Shown in pieces: positions 1-5,665 of a stretch of 6,092 nt of DNA (within the stretch, counting starts at the first letter, position 1; each line of letters starts with the position of its first letter). The position numbers and the translations under genes are program-made. This DNA comes from GCA-016700035 sp964454845. GTDB lineage: Bacteria; Patescibacteriota; Saccharimonadia; CAILAD01; GCA-016700035. The notes beneath the pieces are model-generated. The model was not told the DNA's origin. It made no database searches and saw nothing but the letters and a program-made list of their open reading frames with translations. The stretch lies in contig CAYVVS010000025.1 of the NCBI GenBank assembly GCA_964454845.1, positions 1-6,092 of the forward strand. Reading direction: 5' to 3'.

Positions 1-7
1 CAATATT

Positions 8-16
8 TGTTATGCT
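8..16 (+). promoter_or_regulatory. Extended -10 promoter of the collagen-like cassette
   Basis: The sequence TGTTATGCT matches an extended -10 element (TG, one base, then a TATAAT-like hexamer). It would start transcription near base 23, leaving a leader of about 30 bases. A -35 box would lie outside the window and cannot be judged. An alternative reading, TGCTATATG at 13-21, overlaps it. An AGAGGTG ribosome binding site follows at 40-46, eight bases before the ATG at 55. Confidence 0.4.
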
Positions 17-54
17 ATATGTAATGCGTATCATTTGCGAGAGGTGTTTATTAC

Positions 55-579
55 ATGGCTAGACTTCCTGTTCCTGGAAGCGATGGTGGAACCTGGGGAG
101 ACATCCTCAATGAGTTCTTGAGCGTATCACACAATAGCGATGGCTCTCTCAAGGCTAGCGCTATTCCGCCAGTGGCCAACGATGGAGCTACGGGTGCGAC
201 TGGATTGCAGGGCCCAACTGGCGCTACCGGACCAACTGGGCTGGATGGGGCTACGGGGGCGACTGGGTTGCAAGGTCCCACGGGCGCAGATGGCCCAACT
301 GGTGCGGTCGGACCGGCAGGTGCTACTGGGGCTACGGGTGCGACCGGTGTTGCGGGACCAACCGGACCGACTGGCGTAACCGGACCAACTGGTTTAGGGG
401 GACCAACCGGACCGACTGGACTGCAGGGAGCTACAGGTGCGGAAGGAGCTACGGGGGCGACTGGCGCAGCTGGAACAGATGGTTACGGTGTGGTGGTTGT
501 GGCATCCACTTGGGTCGCGGGGGATAGCTTGCCAGCCGGAACGCCAGCCGGAACAAGAGTTTTACGGAGAAAACCATAG
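55..579 (+). CDS. Collagen-like Gly-X-Thr repeat protein, tail-fibre-like
   Basis: A 174-residue structural protein in three parts. Residues 1-43 form a non-repetitive head with the motif WGDILNEFL (14-22) followed by SHNSDGSLK (25-33), which I associate with phage tail-fibre-like and collagen-like proteins of Saccharibacteria. Residues 44-142 are 33 uninterrupted Gly-X-Y triplets, mostly GAT and GPT. The Thr-rich Y position is typical of bacterial collagens such as BclA, where Thr can be glycosylated. Residues 143-174 are a short Val-rich tail containing PAGTPAGTRVLRRKP. The expected form is a trimeric triple-helical rod. There is no signal peptide, membrane segment or LPXTG anchor, so secretion by a standard route is not evident. 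The ATG at 55 has an AGAGGTG site eight bases upstream. It is the first gene of a coupled three-gene cassette. A virion fibre is my preferred role; a surface filament is the alternative. Confidence 0.85.
   Translation: MARLPVPGSDGGTWGDILNEFLSVSHNSDGSLKASAIPPVANDGATGATGLQGPTGATGPTGLDGATGATGLQGPTGADGPTGAVGPAGATGATGATGVAGPTGPTGVTGPTGLGGPTGPTGLQGATGAEGATGATGAAGTDGYGVVVVASTWVAGDSLPAGTPAGTRVLRRKP
184..480 (+). repeat. Collagen-type triplet repeat tract (33 Gly-X-Y)
   Basis: The tract encodes residues 44-142 in 9-base multiples. Two adjacent 63-base units (184-246 and 247-309) encode nearly the same 21 residues, GATGATGLQGPTGA followed by T/D and GPTG. A 21-base exact direct repeat, core GGACCAACCGGACCGACTGG, occurs at 354-374 and again at 399-419, 45 bases apart. 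Both spacings are multiples of three, so unequal recombination or slippage would lengthen or shorten the rod without a frameshift. Confidence 0.9.
566..569 (+). promoter_or_regulatory. Ribosome binding site inside the end of gene 1
   Basis: GGAG lies in the last codons of the collagen-like gene, ten bases before the ATG at 580. It decides that the second gene has its own initiation site rather than depending only on stop-codon readthrough. Confidence 0.5.
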
Positions 580-1035
580 ATGGGGTTAACTCTGGGATTT
601 GATGGTAAAACACGTGCCCTTACTGTAAATACCGGGGGTACTGTCTCTACGATTTCTACCTTGTATATCGGTCTCTTGCAGTCGGCACCCGCTGGGATGG
701 ATGGAATGACACTCTCAACTCTTGTGAGTGGCGCGCAGGGGAATGAATTTACTGTGAGTGGCTCATTTTACGTAGGTAGGCAGGCTATTACGCTTGGTTC
801 AATCTCGACCGATACTACTGGGGCGATTTGCTATAACAATAACGGCAGCCCCATCGAATGGCTAAACTCTACGGGGTCTACCATACTCGTACCAGCATTT
901 TTTATTACAAATGTTTCTTCCGGAACTTCTGGGTCGGTTTTATGGGTTGGTACTCCAGATGCCGGAACGGCAACGATAGAAGACACAAAGAAAGCTTCGA
1001 TCAGTGCAAATGATCTCATGTTGAAGGTGGACTAA
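580..1035 (+). CDS. Phage minor-tail/fibre-like protein, hypothetical
   Basis: A 151-residue protein with no membrane segment or signal peptide, rich in Gly, Ser and Thr and predicted mostly beta. The order of features (LYIGLLQSAPAG near 28-39, a short EFTVSG turn, YVGRQAIT at 64-71, a central hydrophobic segment, then a late SGTSGSVLWVG near 113-123) recalls the small phage tail-fibre domain with 'hhLh.a.P...ft.sgY.Rqav...G.hh..g' architecture found in actinophage-type tails. This is resemblance by eye, not a confirmed family. The ATG at 580 directly follows the upstream TAG and is in the same frame. GGAG at 566-569, ten bases upstream, supports it as a real restart. Its TAA overlaps the next gene's ATG, so the three genes are probably translated in a coupled way and may assemble together. 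The alternative is that genes 1 and 2 were once one gene. Confidence 0.7.
   Translation: MGLTLGFDGKTRALTVNTGGTVSTISTLYIGLLQSAPAGMDGMTLSTLVSGAQGNEFTVSGSFYVGRQAITLGSISTDTTGAICYNNNGSPIEWLNSTGSTILVPAFFITNVSSGTSGSVLWVGTPDAGTATIEDTKKASISANDLMLKVD
1024..1030 (+). promoter_or_regulatory. Ribosome binding site for the esterase gene
   Basis: AAGGTGG lies in the last codons of gene 2, four bases before the ATG at 1035 within the TAATG overlap. It supports this start and suggests translational coupling. The same AAGGTGG variant occurs upstream of tatC. Confidence 0.55.
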
Positions 1036-3815
1036 TGCCTGCTATTAGTGTTTCTACTGCAAGCTCCACACATGATGGTCTCGCCACCTGGAACAGTCGT
1101 TCATCTGCTAGTGGCACAAATTTTACAGGAACGCTTGTTAATCCAATTATTGGCCCGCATTATGATACCTCTCTAGTGTATGCTGCGTTTTTTGTGTTTA
1201 CGCTCAACTACATCCCACAAGGGTCGGTTATTAATAGCACCACGCTTGAGTTACGAACAAACAATGCCTACACCGGCGGACTAACTAACCATATTTACCT
1301 TGCGGTTGAGAATAACCTGGATCCACTCGGAACGGGAGCTATTGTAAACGGAACGCTAGGCTCTCAGCCTTGGCAGCGGCTTGGGAGGCAATCGGCGGCA
1401 ACTACATTGTTTGGAAATCGATGCGGCCCCACTCACAATAAGGCGGGGCAGTCGCTATCGACTTATGGGGCTCATGTGAGAGACTCCAGTGCACTTGTGT
1501 ATAAGGCTTTCTGCACCGATCAGGCAAACACAAATGCTTTGGGTCGCGATTTAGCTGGAGGTAGCTGGGTGCAGACAGAGAATTTTACTCCGGCCCTGCA
1601 AAAACTGGTTGATGATCCGAGTTGGAATAGCATTTCACAGAGTGTAATGATTTGGTTGTTTGCCGATATAAATGGCGGCGGCACTACTTTTAATGTTGGT
1701 TATCTAGGTGGCTTTGCTTGGGATAATGGTACGGTTGGGGCGGCCTCGTATGGTAATGGTGGTGGCCAAAACTATTACTATGATCAGTCTTCGGGCCTGT
1801 ATGCTCCAAAGCTTAATGTTGACTACACGGTTACATCGTTAGCTGCAAAGAGTAGCGGTTCGTCGAGCGCAGGAAACGTCCGTCTACGCCCGGCAATCCC
1901 ATTGGGGCTAATGCGCGGAGAGCGAGCTGAGTTTACAAACTATAACGGAATTGTGCCGCGCTTATCTAATGGAGCTCATGATTTACCGCTTACTGGGATG
2001 AGTACGTTTAATCCGCTAGATCCAGCGTGGGCGGCAACAAGCGGCAACCCAACAGCCACAAGAACAAAGTGGAGCACTCAACGCCCGGGGCGAGTTGACG
2101 GTAATTGTGTTCTTATTGAAGACTACGCCAACCATGGCCCTTACATTTGGTGGGATATTGATGCTTACCAAAGCGACTATGTGAGTCGTGATGTGTATTC
2201 GTTGCGTTTTTATCATCGCTACGATCGAGACGCAGTAATAAATGTTAACCCTCCACTCTGTATTTTTAGACTCAATGGTGTTGAGTCTTTTCGAATAGAG
2301 CACAAACAGTACACGATTGGCAGTCCGGATACGGCTATGAATCTGAGGCTGACATGGTCTGGAGGCAGTACCGCCTGGACAGACTACGAGTTTCGTTCAC
2401 CTGGGAGCTATGGGTTTTACCGCTACGAGATCCAAGTTGACGTCAACCAAAACCCAAAAGTTAGGGTTAGAGTCTACCTAAACGATAGCACCACGGCCCT
2501 CGCTACTTTTTCGGGTAACCCAACCACAGTAGAGATGGATGAGGTTCGGTTTCAAGATGCAGAGACCACGGCGTTCTATTTGTTCCATCAAAGAATTGCC
2601 GACTTTGAAATGTGGACCGACTATTTGCTTAACCGAGAATATCCCGACGATATCAACAATGTTGTAGGTACGCCATACACACCGCCACCTTGGCAGTGGT
2701 TTGAGCATGATGGCAGCAATCAAAAAGAACTTGAAGACCTGGGGACAATTACTACTATAAATCCCAATGGCACAAGTCCTGTGCTTGATTCTGCAGGGGC
2801 GCTTACACTAGAAGACCACACGCCCTATGTTGCTGATGAGGGGGTAACTCCATATACGTTATATCCCGCCTTAAGCTATGGAGTTGGGAATGCTAGAAAA
2901 CTAGATCTCCATGTACCCATAGGAACTCCACCAGCAGGAGGGTGGCCAGTGATTATGTACACCCATGGTGGCTTTTGGGTATCTGGTTCTCGCGATTTAA
3001 TATCAAATGGACTCGTGAGGGACGCTACATTGCGCGGGTACGCCGTTGCAAGCTGCTCATATGTATTGAGTGGCGTGTATTTTGCAGGCTTAGGTCAGTC
3101 ATATCCGGCCTATGATGCAAATACGGCTTCTGGACGCTATCCAACTCACATCCTCAATTACAAAGAAGCTGCATATTGGTTGCAGTCTAACGCAGCAACC
3201 TACAGCCTTAATCCTGCAAAATTTATTGCAACTGGACATTCTGCTGGTGGCTACAACTCACTCGGGGCAGCGTTGAGCAGAGGGGTTACTAACGACGGGG
3301 CTGGACGTAATCTTACATTAGCGGGTAATGCAGCGTTTGGCTGCCCAAATGTACCCGATCCTTCTTTCATTGGTACTTACTCTTGGACTGGCCCGGTAAG
3401 CCTTAATGCTCTAAAATCATGGGACCCAAGTCATCCAAATTATCCGTACGGGGGGACGGGCATGGGCACTATCCACGTTACAGCCAGGCTTTTCCGTGGC
3501 GAGCAGGCCGATAATGGCACGGGTAATGTTGATTTTTGTGGTATTGATGACATAATTGCAGTTAATGCCGCAAATTTACCTCCGATTGGTTATGCCTGGT
3601 CGCCTTATGACTATCTAGTTATAAACGCGCCATTTACCCCGTACTCGCAAAATGTTATTTTAGAGAACAAATTAAGTGCCGTCGCAGGATCACTCCCGGT
3701 TGGCTTCACGTACACCTCACATGAGGTGCCTGACGCTCTGCACCATACAATTAATGATGCCGACCTGGATTACCAGGGCTTTTTCAGCTGGCTTGATGAC
3801 ATTGTAAATACTTAG
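1035..3815 (+). CDS. Large beta-rich structural protein with C-terminal alpha/beta-hydrolase (esterase)
   Basis: A 926-residue multidomain protein. Residues 1-266 resemble a jelly-roll module of the CBM96/DNRLRE kind, with the strand pattern AFFVFTLNYIPQGSVINSTT at 51-70. Residues about 280-536 form a second beta-rich, aromatic region that could be a LamG/concanavalin-type sugar-binding fold. A Pro-rich linker (TPYTPPPWQW) follows. From about 605 to the end is an alpha/beta-hydrolase of the carboxylesterase/feruloyl-esterase-like type: HGGFW oxyanion-hole motif at 644-648, nucleophile elbow GHSAG with Ser736, probable acid Asp826 (GEQAD context), and His903 or His904 near the C-terminus. An ester bond is the expected target, perhaps acyl groups on cell-surface glycans, but the substrate is not readable. 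No signal peptide is visible. It overlaps gene 2 by one base and converges on tatC. The likely role is a receptor-binding and surface-processing component; a polysaccharide esterase adhesin is the alternative. Confidence 0.85.
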   Translation: MPAISVSTASSTHDGLATWNSRSSASGTNFTGTLVNPIIGPHYDTSLVYAAFFVFTLNYIPQGSVINSTTLELRTNNAYTGGLTNHIYLAVENNLDPLGTGAIVNGTLGSQPWQRLGRQSAATTLFGNRCGPTHNKAGQSLSTYGAHVRDSSALVYKAFCTDQANTNALGRDLAGGSWVQTENFTPALQKLVDDPSWNSISQSVMIWLFADINGGGTTFNVGYLGGFAWDNGTVGAASYGNGGGQNYYYDQSSGLYAPKLNVDYTVTSLAAKSSGSSSAGNVRLRPAIPLGLMRGERAEFTNYNGIVPRLSNGAHDLPLTGMSTFNPLDPAWAATSGNPTATRTKWSTQRPGRVDGNCVLIEDYANHGPYIWWDIDAYQSDYVSRDVYSLRFYHRYDRDAVINVNPPLCIFRLNGVESFRIEHKQYTIGSPDTAMNLRLTWSGGSTAWTDYEFRSPGSYGFYRYEIQVDVNQNPKVRVRVYLNDSTTALATFSGNPTTVEMDEVRFQDAETTAFYLFHQRIADFEMWTDYLLNREYPDDINNVVGTPYTPPPWQWFEHDGSNQKELEDLGTITTINPNGTSPVLDSAGALTLEDHTPYVADEGVTPYTLYPALSYGVGNARKLDLHVPIGTPPAGGWPVIMYTHGGFWVSGSRDLISNGLVRDATLRGYAVASCSYVLSGVYFAGLGQSYPAYDANTASGRYPTHILNYKEAAYWLQSNAATYSLNPAKFIATGHSAGGYNSLGAALSRGVTNDGAGRNLTLAGNAAFGCPNVPDPSFIGTYSWTGPVSLNALKSWDPSHPNYPYGGTGMGTIHVTARLFRGEQADNGTGNVDFCGIDDIIAVNAANLPPIGYAWSPYDYLVINAPFTPYSQNVILENKLSAVAGSLPVGFTYTSHEVPDALHHTINDADLDYQGFFSWLDDIVNT

Positions 3816-4801
3816 GCTTGGCTGGCCGATGGTCTGGCAAAGGCGATGTCGCGGATCAAATGCTTGTTATGGGATGCCGATAGACCGAAGGCGTTATCTG
3901 TTTGAGTCGTAGATCGTAGATCGAGAGGGGCTTTAGCGGTAGGCAAGATCAATGGTGGCCCAATTACGTGTGACTGCGTAGGCGGCGTAACAGGCGTTTG
4001 CACCGGCAGTGTTGGGATAACTGCTGGTGCTGGCTTTGCGATTTGCTGCTTAGGCTTATTCCTCAACGAATTCTGAATCCAAACAATTAAAATACTCACG
4101 TTAAAGAGCACGATAAGGGGAAGAGCCATGACGGCCTGATTCATAGGGTCTGGTGTTGGTGTGGCAAACGCGGCGATTATGAAGCTCGCTAAGATTACCC
4201 ATCGCTGCTTCTTTATAAGTTTTTCAGGTTTAAGCGGCTTTATTCGATTGATGGAGCCCATAACTAGAGGAAGCTGAAAAATAATAGCAAAAGTAAAGAT
4301 GTAGGTCATTGCAAATGTAAGGTATTCTTTAGCCGAAAGCAGAGGATTAACGTTTATCTCGTCGAAGCTCTTTAGAAAGTTGAGGGCTGCTGGCAGCGTT
4401 ACAAAATAGGCAAACAGTCCGCCAGTTATAGCAAGGGCAAAAGAGATTGTGACAATTTTCATGCCACTACGAGTTAAGGGCTTATGTGAGATAGGTTCGA
4501 CAAAACTCAAGGAATGGTAAATCGCAAATGGCAGCGCAAGCAGCGCCCCAACGCAGATAGAGAGTGTCATAACAAAGTCTAGGCCTCCAGTTGGACTTGA
4601 GTAATACAGACTTTCTCCCAGTGGTCGAATCAGTGCTTGAGATATTTGGCCTTGAAATGCCCAGCCTAACCCAAGCCCTACAACTACAATAAGTGCGACA
4701 TAAATGAGTCTACGTCTGAGTTCCTCCAAGTGGCCAGCTATGGTATCTGGATCTACCTTCTGCTTATGTGTGTTGGCTGCAGATTTACGCACTTTTACCA
4801 C
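3812..4801 (-). CDS. tatC: Sec-independent protein translocase TatC
   Basis: TatC is the receptor subunit of the twin-arginine translocase, which moves folded proteins across the cytoplasmic membrane. The 329-residue frame begins at a GTG. It has the N-terminal signature HLEELRRRL (24-32), six hydrophobic segments (about 33-49, 74-98, 115-140, 160-182, 200-214, 220-243) and the late family motif ATPTPDPMNQAVMALP (213-228). Glu27 matches the E. coli Glu15 contact for the twin-arginine signal. The usual acidic residue after segment 2 is missing in a simple alignment (FVEPISHKPLTR), and Gln176 replaces the common Glu in 'F-E-x-P'. Residues 250-329 are a Pro/Thr/Ala-rich tail, making the protein longer than the usual 240-260 residues. 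The gene is divergent from tatA, and its stop overlaps that of the esterase gene. A GTG start at 4792 (326 residues) may be the true one. Confidence 0.95.
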   Translation of the reverse strand: MVKVRKSAANTHKQKVDPDTIAGHLEELRRRLIYVALIVVVGLGLGWAFQGQISQALIRPLGESLYYSSPTGGLDFVMTLSICVGALLALPFAIYHSLSFVEPISHKPLTRSGMKIVTISFALAITGGLFAYFVTLPAALNFLKSFDEINVNPLLSAKEYLTFAMTYIFTFAIIFQLPLVMGSINRIKPLKPEKLIKKQRWVILASFIIAAFATPTPDPMNQAVMALPLIVLFNVSILIVWIQNSLRNKPKQQIAKPAPAVIPTLPVQTPVTPPTQSHVIGPPLILPTAKAPLDLRSTTQTDNAFGLSASHNKHLIRDIAFARPSASQA

Positions 4802-4804
4802 CTT
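4798..4804 (-). promoter_or_regulatory. Possible ribosome binding site for an alternative tatC start
   Basis: On the - strand AAGGTGG spans the annotated GTG at 4801 and lies five bases before a second GTG at 4792. From the promoter at 4815-4844, transcription should begin near 4808, only about seven bases before the first GTG, leaving no room for a ribosome site there. The start at 4792 therefore fits better than the longest-frame start. Confidence 0.45.
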
Positions 4805-4814
4805 CTTATGCTTA

Positions 4815-4844
4815 ATTATAGACGCTATCTCAAAGGAGAGTCAA
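4815..4844 (-). promoter_or_regulatory. tatC promoter, consensus-like -35/-10
   Basis: Read on the - strand, TTGACT (4839-4844) is followed after 18 bases by a perfect TATAAT (4815-4820). It is the strongest conventional promoter in the window, with a predicted start near 4808. Its -35 side overlaps the region just upstream of the tatA -10 element on the other strand. Confidence 0.75.
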
Positions 4845-4847
4845 ACC

Positions 4848-4856
4848 TGTTATACT
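4848..4856 (+). promoter_or_regulatory. tatA extended -10 promoter
   Basis: TGTTATACT is a good extended -10 element with no recognisable -35 at 16-18 bases upstream. The predicted start is near 4863, giving a leader of roughly 79 bases before tatA. In that leader CCTCAAT (4883-4889) can pair with ATTGAGG (4918-4924), a seven-base-pair stem just ahead of the ribosome binding site. Confidence 0.55.
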
Positions 4857-4941
4857 TGTACTTTTTCTATGTCGTGCGCATTCCTCAATCTTGCGGCTGA
4901 CAGGTAATTGGTTTAGAATTGAGGCAAAGAAGAGGAGATGT

Positions 4942-5133
4942 ATGGAGATTTTAGGATTAGGCCTACCAGAGCTGGTTATTATCGTAGTTATTTTGCTGCT
5001 GCTTTTTGGAGCCGCCAAACTACCTGAGCTCGGTCGTAGTATCGGAAGCTTTTCTCGCGAAGTAAAAAAAGGCTTTAACGAAGACGAAGAGAAGAAAGCT
5101 ACTAAAAAGAAGTCTGAAACGACCGATAAGTAA
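4942..5133 (+). CDS. tatA: Sec-independent protein translocase TatA
   Basis: TatA is the pore- or patch-forming subunit that TatC recruits. The 63-residue protein has the family layout: a short N-terminal segment, one membrane helix (about residues 9-22, LVIIVVILLLLFGA), the hinge FGAAKLPELGRSIG (20-33), an amphipathic helix (about 31-44) and a charged Lys/Glu-rich tail. An in-frame ATG at 4891 would add 17 residues, but TatA proteins begin just before the membrane helix, and AGGAG at 4933-4937 sits four bases before the ATG at 4942, so I chose the shorter form. No tatB is nearby, consistent with a two-component TatAC system in which TatA also does TatB's job, as known from several Gram-positive bacteria. 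It is followed by a strong hairpin. Confidence 0.95.
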   Translation: MEILGLGLPELVIIVVILLLLFGAAKLPELGRSIGSFSREVKKGFNEDEEKKATKKKSETTDK

Positions 5134-5158
5134 TACTGGCAATTTCGCAGTACGATTG

Positions 5159-5200
5159 CCCATAACATAAATGACCCAGACGGGTCATTTATGTTATGGG
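5159..5200. terminator. Perfect 19-bp hairpin between convergent tatA and DUF2200 gene
   Basis: Left arm 5159-5177 (CCCATAACATAAATGACCC) pairs without mismatch with 5182-5200 around the loop AGAC. It lies 25 bases after the tatA stop and 5 bases after the DUF2200 gene's stop on the other strand, the right place for a bidirectional terminator. Neither side has a clean T tract (TTGCATTATATAG on the right), so termination efficiency is uncertain. An overlapping smaller hairpin, GGCAAT (5138-5143) with ATTGCC (5155-5160), would compete for two of its bases. Confidence 0.75.
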
Positions 5201-5205
5201 TTGCA

Positions 5206-5571
5206 TTATATAGTGGCTACGTATGAGCGCAGGATTTTTTCCATTGGCTTACCTTTGGCGAGCTCATCGATGAGCTTGTCTAGATAGCGGATTTCTTGCA
5301 TTAGAGGGTCCTCAATGTCTTCAACACGCACGCCGCATATGACTCCGGTAATTTGTCTTCGGCTTGGGTTAAGCTTTGGCGCATTGTTAAAGAATTCCTC
5401 GAAATTTACTTTGTCATCTAGAGTTTTTTTAAGTTGCTTCTCGCTATAGCCAGTTAGCCACGTGATGATTGTATGCACTTCTTTTTTTGTACGATTTTTG
5501 CGCTCTGCCTTCGCGATGTAGTGAGGATACACATCTGCAAAGCTCATTGAATAGATTCTATGTGTTGGCAT
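5206..5571 (-). CDS. DUF2200 family protein
   Basis: A 121-residue cytoplasmic protein that I recognise as DUF2200 from its opening HRIYSMSFADVYPHYIAKAE (4-23), the middle WLTGYS (39-44) and the highly conserved ITGVICGVRVEDIEDPLMQE (75-94) followed by IRYLDKLIDELAKGK (95-109). Length is as expected for the family, and start and stop are both clear. No biochemical function is established for the family, and none can be inferred from the neighbours. The ATG at 5571 has AAGGAAG at 5577-5583 upstream and an extended -10 promoter beyond it. It is convergent with tatA across a shared hairpin and divergent from the membrane-protein gene. It is probably transcribed alone. Confidence 0.9.
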   Translation of the reverse strand: MPTHRIYSMSFADVYPHYIAKAERKNRTKKEVHTIITWLTGYSEKQLKKTLDDKVNFEEFFNNAPKLNPSRRQITGVICGVRVEDIEDPLMQEIRYLDKLIDELAKGKPMEKILRSYVATI

Positions 5572-5591
5572 GGTTTCTTCCTTTGCGCTTT

Positions 5592-5600
5592 AGTATACCA
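5592..5600 (-). promoter_or_regulatory. Extended -10 promoter of the DUF2200 gene
   Basis: On the - strand TGGTATACT is an extended -10 element with no clear -35. The predicted start near 5585 would give a very short leader, about 14 bases, beginning just ahead of the AAGGAAG ribosome site. Confidence 0.5.
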
Positions 5601-5631
5601 GATGCATTTACGTGCGCCACTCATCTTATTG

Positions 5632-5644
5632 ATGACTCAGTCAT
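5632..5644. promoter_or_regulatory. 13-base palindrome, possible operator
   Basis: ATGACTCAGTCAT is a perfect inverted repeat around one central base. It lies between the two divergent promoters, in the place where the -35 box of the right-hand gene should be. A regulator binding site is plausible but no family can be named. Confidence 0.35.
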
Positions 5645-5656
5645 TGACTCAAAGTA

Positions 5657-5665
5657 TGCTATAGT
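5657..5665 (+). promoter_or_regulatory. Extended -10 promoter of the membrane-protein gene
   Basis: TGCTATAGT is an extended -10 element with a predicted start near 5672. The 10-base palindrome TACAATTGTA (5672-5681) lies at the predicted start, and GTACA (5664-5668) with TGTAC (5678-5682) form a second inverted repeat over the same region. A TTGACT at 5644-5649 is too close to be its -35. Confidence 0.5.

Noticed and set aside
51..379. Open frames on both strands overlapping the collagen tract (- 51-281 and + 140-379)
   Set aside because: They are by-products of the GC-rich triplet repeat; the + strand collagen frame explains the region, and the others lack a ribosome site or plausible protein character.
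55..579. Recoding of TAG as an amino acid in the cassette
   Set aside because: Gene 3 also ends in TAG at a natural domain end, and gene 2 has its own ribosome site, so standard table 11 is the simpler reading.
2458..2472. Telomere-like string GTTAGGGTTAGAG
   Set aside because: Under two repeat units, inside coding sequence (Lys-Val-Arg-Val-Arg-Val), so chance.
2016..2723. Open frames on the - strand inside the esterase gene (2016-2303 and 2478-2723)
   Set aside because: They lie wholly within a well-supported 926-codon gene, have no promoter or ribosome site, and look like shadow translations.
3904..3922. Short tandem GTAGATC repeat in the tatC tail
   Set aside because: Two copies only, inside coding sequence, no support for a functional site.
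4704..5168. Frames overlapping the tat genes (+ 4704-4907 and - 4830-5168)
   Set aside because: They are antisense to recognisable tatC and tatA and have no family features.
5633..5643. TGACTCA resembles the eukaryotic AP-1 site
   Set aside because: All else in the window is bacterial; only the palindrome itself is of interest.
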